NCBI RefSeq assembly: GCF_016899755.1
Contig: NZ_JACJJC010000001.1
Span: forward strand, 186,001 to 250,000
DNA length: 64,000 nucleotides
Direction of reading: 5' to 3'
Source of the DNA: Sutterella massiliensis
GTDB lineage: Bacteria > Pseudomonadota > Gammaproteobacteria > Burkholderiales > Burkholderiaceae_F
In this document: piece by piece, positions 8,954 to 18,846 of the stretch
How positions within the stretch are numbered: position 1 is the first letter of the stretch
Layout of the letters: every line of letters begins with the position of its first letter
The notes under the pieces: generated by a model
Databases searched by the model: none
Seen by the model: only the letters and a program-made list of their open reading frames with translations
Told to the model about the DNA's origin: nothing
Program-made: the position numbers and the translations under genes

Positions 8954-10312
8954 TCAATTCCGCTCCAGCTCCTCAATGCGCTTCACGCCGAGACGCGAAA
9001 CGTACCACGCGAGTGAAAAAACCGGCAGGCCGATCAAAGCCGTAACGGAAAAGAAGTTGCTGTAGCCGAGCGACTGCACCATGAGGCCAGAGAAGCCTGC
9101 CAGGAATTTGGGCAGCATCAACATGAGGGAACTAAAGAGCGCATACTGCGTCGCAGTGTACGACCTGCACGTGAGCCCAGACAAATAGGCGAGAAATGCG
9201 GCAGCCGAAAGCCCGGAGGCGAGGTTGTCGGCCGAAACAGTCACGGCAAGGAACCAAACGCTCGGCCCGATTTCGGCCAATACAGAAAAAAGAAAATTTG
9301 TAAGGCTCGACAGAAGTGCGCCGCACATGAGCGTCTTCATAACGCCGAACTTCATCGTGGCAGCGCCGCCCACAAATGCGCCCGTAAGCGTCATCAAAAC
9401 ACCGAACACCTTCGTAATGCCCGCCACCTCCGCCTTCGTAAAGCCGATATCAGCATAGAAGGGGTTGGCCATCACGCCCATCAATATATCGGCGATTCGA
9501 TACGTAGCAATCAGAAGCAAAACCGGCACCGCCGTCGAACCGAAACGTCGAAAGAAGTCGGTGACTGGCTCGGCCAGCGCTTTGAAGCTAAAGGCGCGAC
9601 ACGCTGACGCCTTGCTCGGTGCAGCAGACTGCACAATGCTCTCGGGCTCCCGAGCCGAAAGCGTCGCAAAAATGCCCACGCCAACAGACGCCGCCATGAT
9701 GAGATAACTCACCCGCCAACCATTCGGGTCGTACGCTACGCCATCAGCCTGTGCCCAAGCAGCAAACGCAAGCGCGCCTGCCCCAGCCCAAATCATCCCG
9801 AGACGATAGCCAGCCTGATACATCGCTGCGAGCGCGGCCTGCCGCTTTCCATCAGCCGATTCGATTCGGTAAGCGTCGAGCGCGATGTCTTGCGTCGCAG
9901 AAGCAAAAGCACTGAAAAGAGCTGCCACAGCGAGCGGCATCAGCGTCGCTTGCGGATCGGTAAGCGCCATCAGAACGAGTCCCGTGCAGAGCGCAATCTG
10001 CGAAGCAAGTAGCCACGAACGACGTCGCCCAAGTTTCGTGGAAAGAAACGGTAGCGCCACCCGGTCAACAGCGGGTGCCCAGAGCCACTTAAAACCGTAA
10101 ACCAAGCCAACCCAAGACAGAAAACCGATCGTCGTCAGTTCTACACCTGCCTCGCGAAGTCGAAAGCCGAGTGTGCCAAGCACAAGCAGAAGCGGTAAAC
10201 CGGAACTGAAGCCAAAAAAGAGCATCCGGATGCTGTTGGGTTCCAAATAGACGCGCCAAACGGCAAACCGGCCGGGTGCACGAGCAGTCGAATTGTTCTG
10301 GACTTTGAGCAT
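8954..10312 (-). CDS. ampG: AmpG-type muropeptide permease (MFS)
   Basis: A 452-residue polytopic membrane protein of the major facilitator superfamily, with about 12-14 predicted helices. The N-terminal helix pair (LFFGFSSGLPLLLVLGTLGF), the GFKWLWAPAVDR loop and SATQDIALDAYRIE are characteristic of AmpG, which imports anhydromuropeptides for cell-wall recycling. A TTG at 10315 precedes the ATG at 10312; the ATG is preferred because it overlaps the rsuA stop as TGATG, indicating coupling. It is the last gene of a minus-strand set after xthA and rsuA. Specificity for muropeptides is inferred from the family. Confidence 0.88.
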   Translation of the reverse strand: MLKVQNNSTARAPGRFAVWRVYLEPNSIRMLFFGFSSGLPLLLVLGTLGFRLREAGVELTTIGFLSWVGLVYGFKWLWAPAVDRVALPFLSTKLGRRRSWLLASQIALCTGLVLMALTDPQATLMPLAVAALFSAFASATQDIALDAYRIESADGKRQAALAAMYQAGYRLGMIWAGAGALAFAAWAQADGVAYDPNGWRVSYLIMAASVGVGIFATLSAREPESIVQSAAPSKASACRAFSFKALAEPVTDFFRRFGSTAVPVLLLIATYRIADILMGVMANPFYADIGFTKAEVAGITKVFGVLMTLTGAFVGGAATMKFGVMKTLMCGALLSSLTNFLFSVLAEIGPSVWFLAVTVSADNLASGLSAAAFLAYLSGLTCRSYTATQYALFSSLMLMLPKFLAGFSGLMVQSLGYSNFFSVTALIGLPVFSLAWYVSRLGVKRIEELERN

Positions 10313-11022
10313 CAAGTGCGCGTCCCGAAGATCTCATCCGCACTTGAGAGCCAGCACCACTCGCCTGGCGCCAAGCCGTCGGGCAGTCGGTACTGGCCAA
10401 CTGCGCTTCGGTGCAGCGCTTCAACACGATTGCCGCATGCGGCAATCATGCGCTTCACCTGATGGTATTTCCCCTGCGTAAGCGTCAGACGCAGATGCCT
10501 GCGTGCTCCGTCGACAAGCTGCACTTCTTTGGCAAAGACGGGTTTCGGGTCATCATCAAGCACGACGCCCGCGAGCAGTCGCGCACAGAGATCATCAGCG
10601 GCCGAATGCTTGAGCGTTGCTTCATAAACCTTGCTCACATGCCGCTTCGGGTGAGTAAGCCTGTGCAATAGCGCGCCGTCATCCGTCAAGAGAAGAAGTC
10701 CCGTCGTGTCGACGTCAAGCCGTCCGACGGGCTGAACACGACGGGTGCGCAGCTGCCCGGGTAGCAGACTCATAACGGACGGGTGCGCCGAAGGTTTCAT
10801 CGAACACTCGTAGCCAGCAGGCTTATTAAGCGCAATGATCGCCTTTTCGAAATAGGGCCACTCTTTGCCGCGATATGAAAAGACAAGGCCCTCGCAGCTC
10901 ACCTCTTCATCCGGATCGTCGTGCACGATGCCGTCAATCGAAATTGCCCCCGAAAGCACGATATGGCGGCAGTCGTAACGCGTGCCGAAGCCCTGCGTAA
11001 AAAGCAGATCGTCCAGTCTCAT
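10312..11022 (-). CDS. rsuA: 16S rRNA pseudouridine(516) synthase RsuA
   Basis: A 236-residue pseudouridine synthase of the RsuA/RluB family. An S4-like RNA-binding domain occupies the first 50-60 residues, followed by the catalytic domain, whose motif VGRLDVDTTGLLLLTDDG contains the nucleophilic aspartate. Length and domain order match RsuA (231 residues in E. coli), which modifies U516 of 16S rRNA. It lies 15 bases after xthA and its stop overlaps the ampG start. The exact target uridine is assigned by family resemblance only. Confidence 0.88.
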   Translation of the reverse strand: MRLDDLLFTQGFGTRYDCRHIVLSGAISIDGIVHDDPDEEVSCEGLVFSYRGKEWPYFEKAIIALNKPAGYECSMKPSAHPSVMSLLPGQLRTRRVQPVGRLDVDTTGLLLLTDDGALLHRLTHPKRHVSKVYEATLKHSAADDLCARLLAGVVLDDDPKPVFAKEVQLVDGARRHLRLTLTQGKYHQVKRMIAACGNRVEALHRSAVGQYRLPDGLAPGEWCWLSSADEIFGTRT

Positions 11023-11037
11023 TTTGGAGAATCCCCG

Positions 11038-11817
11038 TCAGTCCACCGAAATATCGTAGTCGACCCAAAGCGGCGCATGGTCGGAAAATTTTTCCTGAGC
11101 GTAAATATCCGTTGCTCTGGCCAGACCAGCAATCCCGGGCGTTGCGATCTGATAATCAATGCGCCAGCCGACGTTTTTCGAACGAGCCTGTCCGCGCTGA
11201 CTCCACCACGTGTAGCGTTCCGGCCGCTGATCGAGTCGGCGAAAAACATCTTCCCAACCGTGCTTCTCAAAGAGAGTCGTCATCCACGCGCGCTCTTCGG
11301 GCAGAAAGCCCGAATTTTTCTGATTGGACTTCCAATTTTTAAGGTCGATTTCCTTATGGGCGATATTGATATCGCCGCACAGAACGATTTCGCGCCCCGA
11401 AGCCTGCAGGGTGTCCATATGCGGCAGAAACTCGTCGAGAAAACGAAATTTCGCTTGCTGGCGTTCCTCGCTCGAGCTTCCCGATGGGAAATACGCTGAA
11501 ATAACTGTGAGATTCCCGAAATTGGCTTCAACGTAGCGTCCCTCTGCGTCGAATTCGCTGCTACCGAATCCGATCCGCACGTCTTTAGGTTCGATACGGC
11601 TCCAGAGCGCGACACCCGAGTAGCCGCGCTTTTGCGCCGTGTGCATGAAGCACTTGTAGCCCGTACGATGCGTGAACTGCTCACCAAGATCGCTCTCTTG
11701 CGCTTTCAGCTCCTGCACACAGAGCACATCAGTCTCCGTACGGTCGAACCAGTCGAAGAAACCCTTCTGAGCGGCAGAACGAATGCCGTTGGCATTAAAG
11801 CTCATTATTCGAAACAT
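11038..11817 (-). CDS. xthA: exodeoxyribonuclease III
   Basis: A 259-residue AP endonuclease/3'-5' exonuclease of the ExoIII family, acting in base-excision repair. All catalytic elements are visible: SFNANGIR near the N-terminus, the metal-binding glutamate in VQELKAQ, GDINIAHKEIDL, and the C-terminal SDHAPLWVDYD with the catalytic histidine. It is the first gene of a minus-strand set with rsuA and ampG and is divergent from pyrE across a 177-base gap. Confidence 0.95.
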   Translation of the reverse strand: MFRIMSFNANGIRSAAQKGFFDWFDRTETDVLCVQELKAQESDLGEQFTHRTGYKCFMHTAQKRGYSGVALWSRIEPKDVRIGFGSSEFDAEGRYVEANFGNLTVISAYFPSGSSSEERQQAKFRFLDEFLPHMDTLQASGREIVLCGDINIAHKEIDLKNWKSNQKNSGFLPEERAWMTTLFEKHGWEDVFRRLDQRPERYTWWSQRGQARSKNVGWRIDYQIATPGIAGLARATDIYAQEKFSDHAPLWVDYDISVD

Positions 11818-11901
11818 GCGAAAACCCCAAACAAATCGGTCGAACGGCGCGTACCTCAGCTGTTCGACAACCTCAGGAAGTAAGTCGAAAAAAGCCGGCT
11901 C

Positions 11902-11907
11902 TATAAT
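11902..11907 (+). promoter_or_regulatory. -10 element of probable pyrE promoter
   Basis: A perfect TATAAT lies in the xthA-pyrE gap, 88 bases before the pyrE start. The -35 region at the right distance is poor (AGTAAG-like), so an activator or an extended -10 may contribute. The placement suggests a 5' leader of about 80 bases. Confidence 0.45.
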
Positions 11908-11994
11908 GCAGGCACTCCGGCGAGCGGAGCAACTTGATTCAGTGCGAACAAGCAGCTGAAAAGCCGAAAATTTTAGCTTTTACCGAACCTCATC

Positions 11995-12672
11995 ATGCAG
12001 ACGATCCAGCAGCAATTCATCGAATTTGCCCTTGAGGCCGATGTCCTGCGCTTTGGCGAGTTCAAGACCAAGGCAGGCCGTCTTTCCCCCTACTTCTTCA
12101 ACGCGGGCCTCTTCAACACGGGCGCGCTTCTCGACAAGCTCGGCGCCTTTTACGCACAGACGCTGCTGGCCGCCCGCGATGCGGGCAAGATCGAGTTCGA
12201 CATGATCTTCGGCCCGGCTTACAAGGGCATTCCGCTTGCCGCAAGCGTTGCGATCAATCTCTCTCGTTTGGGGTGTGACGTGCCCTGGGCCTTCAATCGC
12301 AAGGAGGCAAAAGATCACGGAGAGGGCGGCGTCATCGTCGGTTCCCCGCTCAAGGGCAAGATTGTCATCATTGACGACGTGATCTCTGCGGGCACCTCCG
12401 TGCGCGAATCCGTCAAGATCATCACTAACGCAGGTGCTACGCCTTCGGGTGTACTCATTGCCGTTGACCGCATGGAGCGCGGCGGCACGGCCACCGAACT
12501 CACCGCGACGAGCGCCGTTCAGGATGTTGAAGAACACCTCGGCCTTTCGGTCGTTTCGATCATCAGTCTCAAGGATCTGCTCGCCTTCATGGACAGCGGC
12601 TCCGAAAAAGCTCAAAGCGTCGCGCAGTACCGCAATGCCGTAGCGGCTTATCGCCAGAAATACGGTGCCTGA
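11995..12672 (+). CDS. pyrE: orotate phosphoribosyltransferase
   Basis: A 225-residue type I phosphoribosyltransferase that joins orotate to PRPP in pyrimidine synthesis. The PRPP-binding loop reads KIVIIDDVISAGTSVRE near residues 120-137, and the FGPAYKGIPLA segment binds the substrate pyrophosphate side. Length matches the usual 210-225. It is a single-gene unit, divergent from xthA and convergent with gatB, with a strong hairpin between the two stops. No obvious Shine-Dalgarno sequence precedes the ATG at 11995. Confidence 0.95.
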   Translation: MQTIQQQFIEFALEADVLRFGEFKTKAGRLSPYFFNAGLFNTGALLDKLGAFYAQTLLAARDAGKIEFDMIFGPAYKGIPLAASVAINLSRLGCDVPWAFNRKEAKDHGEGGVIVGSPLKGKIVIIDDVISAGTSVRESVKIITNAGATPSGVLIAVDRMERGGTATELTATSAVQDVEEHLGLSVVSIISLKDLLAFMDSGSEKAQSVAQYRNAVAAYRQKYGA

Positions 12673-12697
12673 TCGCTCAAGCGCTTCAAGCGATAAA

Positions 12698-12733
12698 AGA
12701 ACGGCGATCCCGAAAGGGTATCGCCGTTCTTTG
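12698..12733. terminator. bidirectional intrinsic terminator between pyrE and gatB
   Basis: AGAACGGCGAT (12698-12708) pairs perfectly with ATCGCCGTTCT (12720-12730), an 11-bp stem around a loop that can itself pair CCC with GGG. A T-run follows on the minus strand (TTTT) and a shorter one on the plus strand, so it probably serves both pyrE and gatB. Confidence 0.8.
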
Positions 12734-12769
12734 TCGGTTGCACTGCAGACCTAACCCGCAGTAGCCCGC

Positions 12770-14221
12770 TTATGCACCGATCTTCTTACGAAGAAGTTCG
12801 TTGAGTTGCGCGGGGTTGGCTTTGCCCTTCGTCGCCTTCATGCATTGACCAACGAGCGCGTTGAGCGCCTTGGCCTTGCCGGCGCGGAATTCTTCAACCG
12901 AGCGCTGGTTCTTAGCAAGAACCTCCTCAACGATCGCTTCGAGCGCGCCTGTGTCCGAGATCTGCTTGAGCCCCTTGGCTTCAATGAGCGAGTCGATATC
13001 GGTGCCTTCGCCAGCCCAGACGGCGGCGAACACAGTCTTACCGCCCTTGTTGCTGATAGTGCCGTCGGCGACTCGTTCGAGAATTCGAGCCAAAATCTCA
13101 GGCGTCACGGGCGCTTGAGCGAACGTCAAGCCTTCGGTCTGATTGAGTGCGGCAGCCACCTCACCCATCACCCAGTTGGCCGCCATCTTCTTGTCCTTAA
13201 CGAGCGCGGCCACCGCAACGTAGTAGTCGGCAATGTCGCGGCCGGACGTAAGAATCGAAGCATCATATTCGGGCAGGCCGAATTCACGCACGAGACGCGC
13301 ACGCATTTCTTCGGGCAACTCGGGCATTTCGCTGCGAACGCGCTCAACCCACTCGTCGCTGATATCAAGCGGCAGAAGGTCCGGATCCGGGAAATAGCGG
13401 TAATCCATGGAGTCTTCTTTCGTACGCATCAAACGCGTTTCACCCTTTTGCGGGTCGTAAAGACGCGTGGCCTGGACAACCTTGCCACCGTCCTCAATCA
13501 CCTCAATCTGGCGCTGCACCTCGTACTCGATCGCCTCCTGCAGGAAGCGGAACGAATTGAGATTCTTGATTTCACAGCGCGTGCCGAATTCTTTCTGACC
13601 AGCGGGACGAACGGACACATTGGCGTCGCAGCGGAAGTTGCCTTCCTGCATATTGCCGTTGGAGATGCCGAGCCAGACGACGAGCGCATGAAGCGCCTTG
13701 GCGTAGCCGACGGCTTCCGCAGCCGAGCGCAGCTCGGGTTCGGTCACGATTTCAAGAAGCGGAGTGCCGGCTCGATTAAGGTCGATACCCGAGTGACCAG
13801 CTACGATGCCGTGTACCGACTTGCCCGCATCTTCCTCCAGGTGCGCGCGCGTCAGGTGAATGGTCTTGACATAGGGTTCACCGTCCTTGGGTTCGACGGG
13901 GAACGTCAGCTCGCCGCCCACAACGACGGGCAACTCGAACTGACTGATCTGATAGCCCTTCGGCAAATCGGGATAAAAATAGTTCTTGCGGTCGAATACC
14001 GAGTGACTGGCGACTTTTGCCTTGATCGCAAGGCCGAACTTGATCGCCTTCTCAACGGCCCCTTTGTTGAGTACCGGAAGTGCCCCAGGGAGCGCAAGGT
14101 CGATATAGCACGCGTTGCGATTGGGCTCATCACCGAAATGGCAGGGCGCGCCGGAGAAAATTTTCGAATGGGTCGAGAGCTGAACATGCGTCTCGAGGCC
14201 AATAACGACTTCCCACTTCAT
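12770..14221 (-). CDS. gatB: Asp-tRNA(Asn)/Glu-tRNA(Gln) amidotransferase subunit B
   Basis: A 483-residue GatB, the kinase/tRNA-binding subunit that activates misacylated Glu-tRNA(Gln) or Asp-tRNA(Asn) before GatA-supplied ammonia completes the amide. The N-terminus [20 protein letters not shown] and the segments [18 protein letters not shown] and [12 protein letters not shown] are diagnostic; the C-terminal YqeY-like tRNA-binding tail ends [20 protein letters not shown] precedes the ATG at 14221. It is the last gene of the gatC-gatA-gatB operon. Confidence 0.97.
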   Translation of the reverse strand: MKWEVVIGLETHVQLSTHSKIFSGAPCHFGDEPNRNACYIDLALPGALPVLNKGAVEKAIKFGLAIKAKVASHSVFDRKNYFYPDLPKGYQISQFELPVVVGGELTFPVEPKDGEPYVKTIHLTRAHLEEDAGKSVHGIVAGHSGIDLNRAGTPLLEIVTEPELRSAAEAVGYAKALHALVVWLGISNGNMQEGNFRCDANVSVRPAGQKEFGTRCEIKNLNSFRFLQEAIEYEVQRQIEVIEDGGKVVQATRLYDPQKGETRLMRTKEDSMDYRYFPDPDLLPLDISDEWVERVRSEMPELPEEMRARLVREFGLPEYDASILTSGRDIADYYVAVAALVKDKKMAANWVMGEVAAALNQTEGLTFAQAPVTPEILARILERVADGTISNKGGKTVFAAVWAGEGTDIDSLIEAKGLKQISDTGALEAIVEEVLAKNQRSVEEFRAGKAKALNALVGQCMKATKGKANPAQLNELLRKKIGA

Positions 14222-14249
14222 GTCGATTTCCTTTTAACTGAGAGGCCAA

Positions 14250-15707
14250 TCAATAGCCAGCCGGGTGGCGCAGATGCCAATCAGTCGCACGCTGCCACGC
14301 CGCGGCCATCCCGAAGAGTCGGGCTTCCGTGAAGTGTTCGCCCAAGAGCTGCACGCCAATCGGGCGACCATTCGAGTGGAAGCCGCAAGGCATGGAAATA
14401 CCAGGCAACCCGGCAAGAGAAGCCGGAACCGTGTAGAGATCGGAAAGGTATGCCGAAACCGGATCGGCATTGGCGCCGAAGTCGTAGGCCGTACCCGTCG
14501 TCACCGGACAGGCGATGGCATCAACCGACTTGAAGGTTTCATGGAATTCGTTAGCGATCAGACGACGCACACGCTGAGCCTTGAGGTAATACGCATCGTA
14601 GTAACCGTGCGAGAGCACGTAGGTGCCAATCATAATGCGACGCTTCGGTTCGGAACCGAAGCCCTCGTTTCGCGAACGCTTCATCATGTCGATGATGTCT
14701 GTGTACTCTGCCGCACGGTGGCCATAACGCACGCCGTCAAAACGCGAAAGATTCGAGCTCGCTTCAGCGCAGGCAACAACGTAGTAAACAGGAACGCCCA
14801 GGCGTGCGGTCGGCAGATCGATGTCAACGATCTTAGCCCCCTGACGCTCGTACTCGCGAAGCATTTCGTCGATTGCGGCGCCAACTTCGCTGTCGAGGCC
14901 TTCGCCCATCCACTGACGCGGCACGCCGATACGCAGCCCCTTGACGCCCTTGTCAAGATCGCGCGTGAAGTCTTCGGCAGGCATGTCGACACTAGTCGAA
15001 TCCCACGGGTCATGACCGACCATGGCACCGAGCACCGTCGCACAGTCTTCGGCACTCTGACCGAGAAGACCGGCAGTGTCGAGCGAAGAGGCGAACGCAA
15101 TCATGCCGAGTCGCGAGGGACGACCGTACGTCGGTTTGATGCCCGTAACGCCCGTAAAGGCTGCTGGTTCGCGAATCGAGCCGCCGGTGTCGGTACCGGT
15201 CGCGATCGGTGCGAGGCCCGCAGCAACGGCACTTGAGGAGCCGCCCGACGAGCCACCGGGCACGGCGTTGGGATCCCAGGGATTATGCACCTTTCCGAAA
15301 GCGGAATTTTCGTTGCCGCTGCCCATTGCGAACTCGTCGCAGTTGAGCTTGCCCAAACACACCATCCCGGCGTCCTTGAGCTGACGGACGACGGTCGCGT
15401 CAAACGGGCTCATGTAGCCTTCAAGCATCTTGCTCGCGGCAGTAGAAGCCCATTCTTTCGTCACAAAAATGTCCTTGTGCGCCACGGGAATGCCCGTGAG
15501 GGGACCAGCCTCGCCGCTTGCAATGCGGCGATCCGCTTCAGCAGCCTGCGCGAGCGTCGCCTCGGGACGCACGTCAAGGTAAGCATTGAGCGTTTTGTGC
15601 TCTTCAATGCGGCGCAGATAAAACTCAGCGAGCTCCACGGCGGAAATCTGCCGATCCTTCAGGAGGCGAGACAGCTCGACAACGGAAGTAAAAGTCTTTT
15701 CCAACAT
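14250..15707 (-). CDS. gatA: Asp-tRNA(Asn)/Glu-tRNA(Gln) amidotransferase subunit A
   Basis: A 485-residue amidase-signature enzyme that releases ammonia from glutamine for the GatCAB complex. The Ser-cisSer-Lys triad is visible: lysine in [11 protein letters not shown], the Gly/Ser-rich [14 protein letters not shown], and the nucleophilic serine region [15 protein letters not shown]. Length is normal. It sits between gatC (18 bases) and gatB (28 bases) on the minus strand. Confidence 0.97.
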   Translation of the reverse strand: MLEKTFTSVVELSRLLKDRQISAVELAEFYLRRIEEHKTLNAYLDVRPEATLAQAAEADRRIASGEAGPLTGIPVAHKDIFVTKEWASTAASKMLEGYMSPFDATVVRQLKDAGMVCLGKLNCDEFAMGSGNENSAFGKVHNPWDPNAVPGGSSGGSSSAVAAGLAPIATGTDTGGSIREPAAFTGVTGIKPTYGRPSRLGMIAFASSLDTAGLLGQSAEDCATVLGAMVGHDPWDSTSVDMPAEDFTRDLDKGVKGLRIGVPRQWMGEGLDSEVGAAIDEMLREYERQGAKIVDIDLPTARLGVPVYYVVACAEASSNLSRFDGVRYGHRAAEYTDIIDMMKRSRNEGFGSEPKRRIMIGTYVLSHGYYDAYYLKAQRVRRLIANEFHETFKSVDAIACPVTTGTAYDFGANADPVSAYLSDLYTVPASLAGLPGISMPCGFHSNGRPIGVQLLGEHFTEARLFGMAAAWQRATDWHLRHPAGY

Positions 15708-15725
15708 AAGGGAACTCTTTTGTTT

Positions 15726-16013
15726 TTATTCGATGACCTGCGGAACCAGGAAGTAGCCGTCAGCTTGTTCGGGGGCGTTCTTCATGTTTTCCTCGCGCTT
15801 GTCGGACTCGCTGACGCAGTCTTCGCGCAGACGCTCAACGCCGTCGTGCGGATTGGGCATGGGTTCGATGCCGTCCGTGTTGACGGAGCGTATCTGCTCG
15901 ATCATCTGAAAAATATCGTTGAGTTCGTTTTGAATGACCTGAGTCTGTTCTTCAGAAAGGTCTATGCGGCCAAGATCGGCGATCCGGCGAATGTCGCCCG
16001 CACTTAAAGGCAT
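15726..16013 (-). CDS. gatC: Asp-tRNA(Asn)/Glu-tRNA(Gln) amidotransferase subunit C
   Basis: A 95-residue GatC, the small chaperone subunit that wraps around GatA. The protein begins MPLSAGDIRRIADLGRIDLS and contains EQIRSVNTDGIEPMPNP, the GatC signature; it ends DGYFLVPQVIE, close to the canonical FLVPKVI. An in-frame start 28 codons upstream (16097) is rejected because homology begins at 16013 and a purine-rich stretch (GAGAAGAG) lies just before it. First gene of the operon. Confidence 0.93.
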   Translation of the reverse strand: MPLSAGDIRRIADLGRIDLSEEQTQVIQNELNDIFQMIEQIRSVNTDGIEPMPNPHDGVERLREDCVSESDKREENMKNAPEQADGYFLVPQVIE

Positions 16014-17331
<1,318 letters not shown>

Positions 17332-17350
17332 TTGTCGGGCAGGCCAGCTG

Positions 17351-18256
17351 ATGCAGTACGGGCCGCCGCCGCTCTTTCGCCAGGGCGTTTCCGCTCGAGC
17401 ACGCTTCATTTTCTTTGTCGTGCTTTCGCTTGTCGCTATTCTTGTCGACGGGCGTCTTCGCGCGCTCGAAGGCCTCCGAAGCGCCATCATCAGCTTCACC
17501 TCGCCGATAGTGCAGGTCGTCGCTTTCCCTGCGCAGGCCATTGGGCATGGCCGCAACTACTTTACGAGTAAAACGAAGCTCGCCGGCGAAAATCGCCGCC
17601 TTACGGAAGAAAATCAGCTTCTGCAGCTTAAAGCGGCACGACTTGACGAAATGACGCGCGAGAACGAGCGACTTCGAGCTCTTGTCAACGCGGTTCCTCG
17701 ATCTTCAAGTCAGGTAGTGACGGCCGAAGTGATCGGCCGCGTGGCGGACCCCTTTACCAATCGAATTCAGATCAACGTCGGCGAAAAGGAAGGCCTCCAG
17801 TCCGGAATGCCCGTAATAGGAGCCTACGGTGTTCTCGGTCAGGTGTCGCGTATCGTAGCGCACGCAGCCGAGGTGACGCTTTTGACTGACCATCGCCAGC
17901 AGGTGGCCGTCATGAACGAACGCACGAGCGAACTCTATATCGTTGCGGGCACGGGCGACCGAACGCTCGACGTGCTTTTCGTACTTCCCAAAGCAGACAT
18001 TAAAGCAGGAGACCGCTTGGTTACCTCCGGACTTGATCACCTCTTCCCGAGAAACGTGCTTGTTGCAACAGTCGACGGCATCGACTATCAGCCCGGAGAA
18101 ACTTATCAGCGCGTGAGTGCGATTCCGAGCGTGGATACGTCGGACATTCAATTTGCGACGGTCGTCCTCACCAATCCGACCCCATCGGCTGCTCTCGACG
18201 AAGAGAAGATCAAAACGGATCCCTTTGAGCGCCGAAGGCGACAACGCTCGCAATAA
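17351..18256 (+). CDS. mreC: rod-shape-determining protein MreC
   Basis: A 301-residue bitopic membrane protein. It starts MQYGPPPLFRQGVSARARF, typical of betaproteobacterial MreC, followed by one transmembrane segment (FIFFVVLSLVAILV), a coiled coil around ENRRLTEENQLLQLKAARLDEM, and the periplasmic beta domain with GLQSGMPVIGAYGVLGQVSR. An earlier in-frame start at 17288 lies inside mreB and is rejected. MreC links cytoplasmic MreB to the periplasmic PBP2. The C-terminus ends in a basic tail (FERRRRQRSQ). Confidence 0.94.
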   Translation: MQYGPPPLFRQGVSARARFIFFVVLSLVAILVDGRLRALEGLRSAIISFTSPIVQVVAFPAQAIGHGRNYFTSKTKLAGENRRLTEENQLLQLKAARLDEMTRENERLRALVNAVPRSSSQVVTAEVIGRVADPFTNRIQINVGEKEGLQSGMPVIGAYGVLGQVSRIVAHAAEVTLLTDHRQQVAVMNERTSELYIVAGTGDRTLDVLFVLPKADIKAGDRLVTSGLDHLFPRNVLVATVDGIDYQPGETYQRVSAIPSVDTSDIQFATVVLTNPTPSAALDEEKIKTDPFERRRRQRSQ

Positions 18257-18304
18257 AGCGCCACACGTTTTCAGAACCGACATACGAACTCGAACCGATC
18301 ATCC

Positions 18305-18832
18305 ATGAACCGCTTCGCGAATTTAGAGTCCCAAGGCGCCGACCGAAATTTGGTCCGCCCCGCCTCCTCTTTGTGGATCCTCGGGACATTCGCCTTCTCC
18401 TATGTCGTCATGCTGGCAACCGCCTCCGTCGACATTCTCTGGCTGCCTGACCTGCTCGCACTCACACTCATCTACTGGAGCGTTCATCAGCCGCAGTCTG
18501 TCGGCATGACAATTGCCTTTGTGTGCGGCATCCTTATGGATGTGGCCAACGGCAGTGTACTCGGACAACAGGCGCTCGCTTACGTGACGCTTTCGTACCT
18601 TGCTTTTACGCTTCACCGACGCCTGCCTTGGTTTGACTTAATCGGTCAGGCACTGCATGTCCTGCCGATGCTCCTCTTGGCACAGATTCTCGTCATGCTT
18701 GTTCGCCTCTGGTTTGACGGTCTTTGGCCAGGCTGGATTTGGTTTGCTCAGAGCGTAACAGGTGCATGCCTCTGGCCAATCTGGTCAATGGTACTGTCGC
18801 TTCGCAGACGTGAAAGCGCCGCGAACATCTGA
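18305..18832 (+). CDS. mreD: rod-shape-determining protein MreD
   Basis: A 175-residue integral membrane protein with about five hydrophobic helices, placed between mreC and mrdA as expected. Recognisable family elements are LTLIYWSVHQPQSVGMTIAFVCGILMDVANG and the LAYVTLSYLAF helix. It is part of the elongasome membrane core; sequence conservation in MreD is low, so position adds much of the confidence. Confidence 0.9.
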   Translation: MNRFANLESQGADRNLVRPASSLWILGTFAFSYVVMLATASVDILWLPDLLALTLIYWSVHQPQSVGMTIAFVCGILMDVANGSVLGQQALAYVTLSYLAFTLHRRLPWFDLIGQALHVLPMLLLAQILVMLVRLWFDGLWPGWIWFAQSVTGACLWPIWSMVLSLRRRESAANI

Positions 18833-18846
18833 AGAAAGGCTTTCGG

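Noticed and set aside
12806-14332. 508-codon open frame on the plus strand opposite gatB
   Set aside because: It lies wholly antisense to an unambiguous gatB and reads as codon-bias shadow with no recognisable domain.
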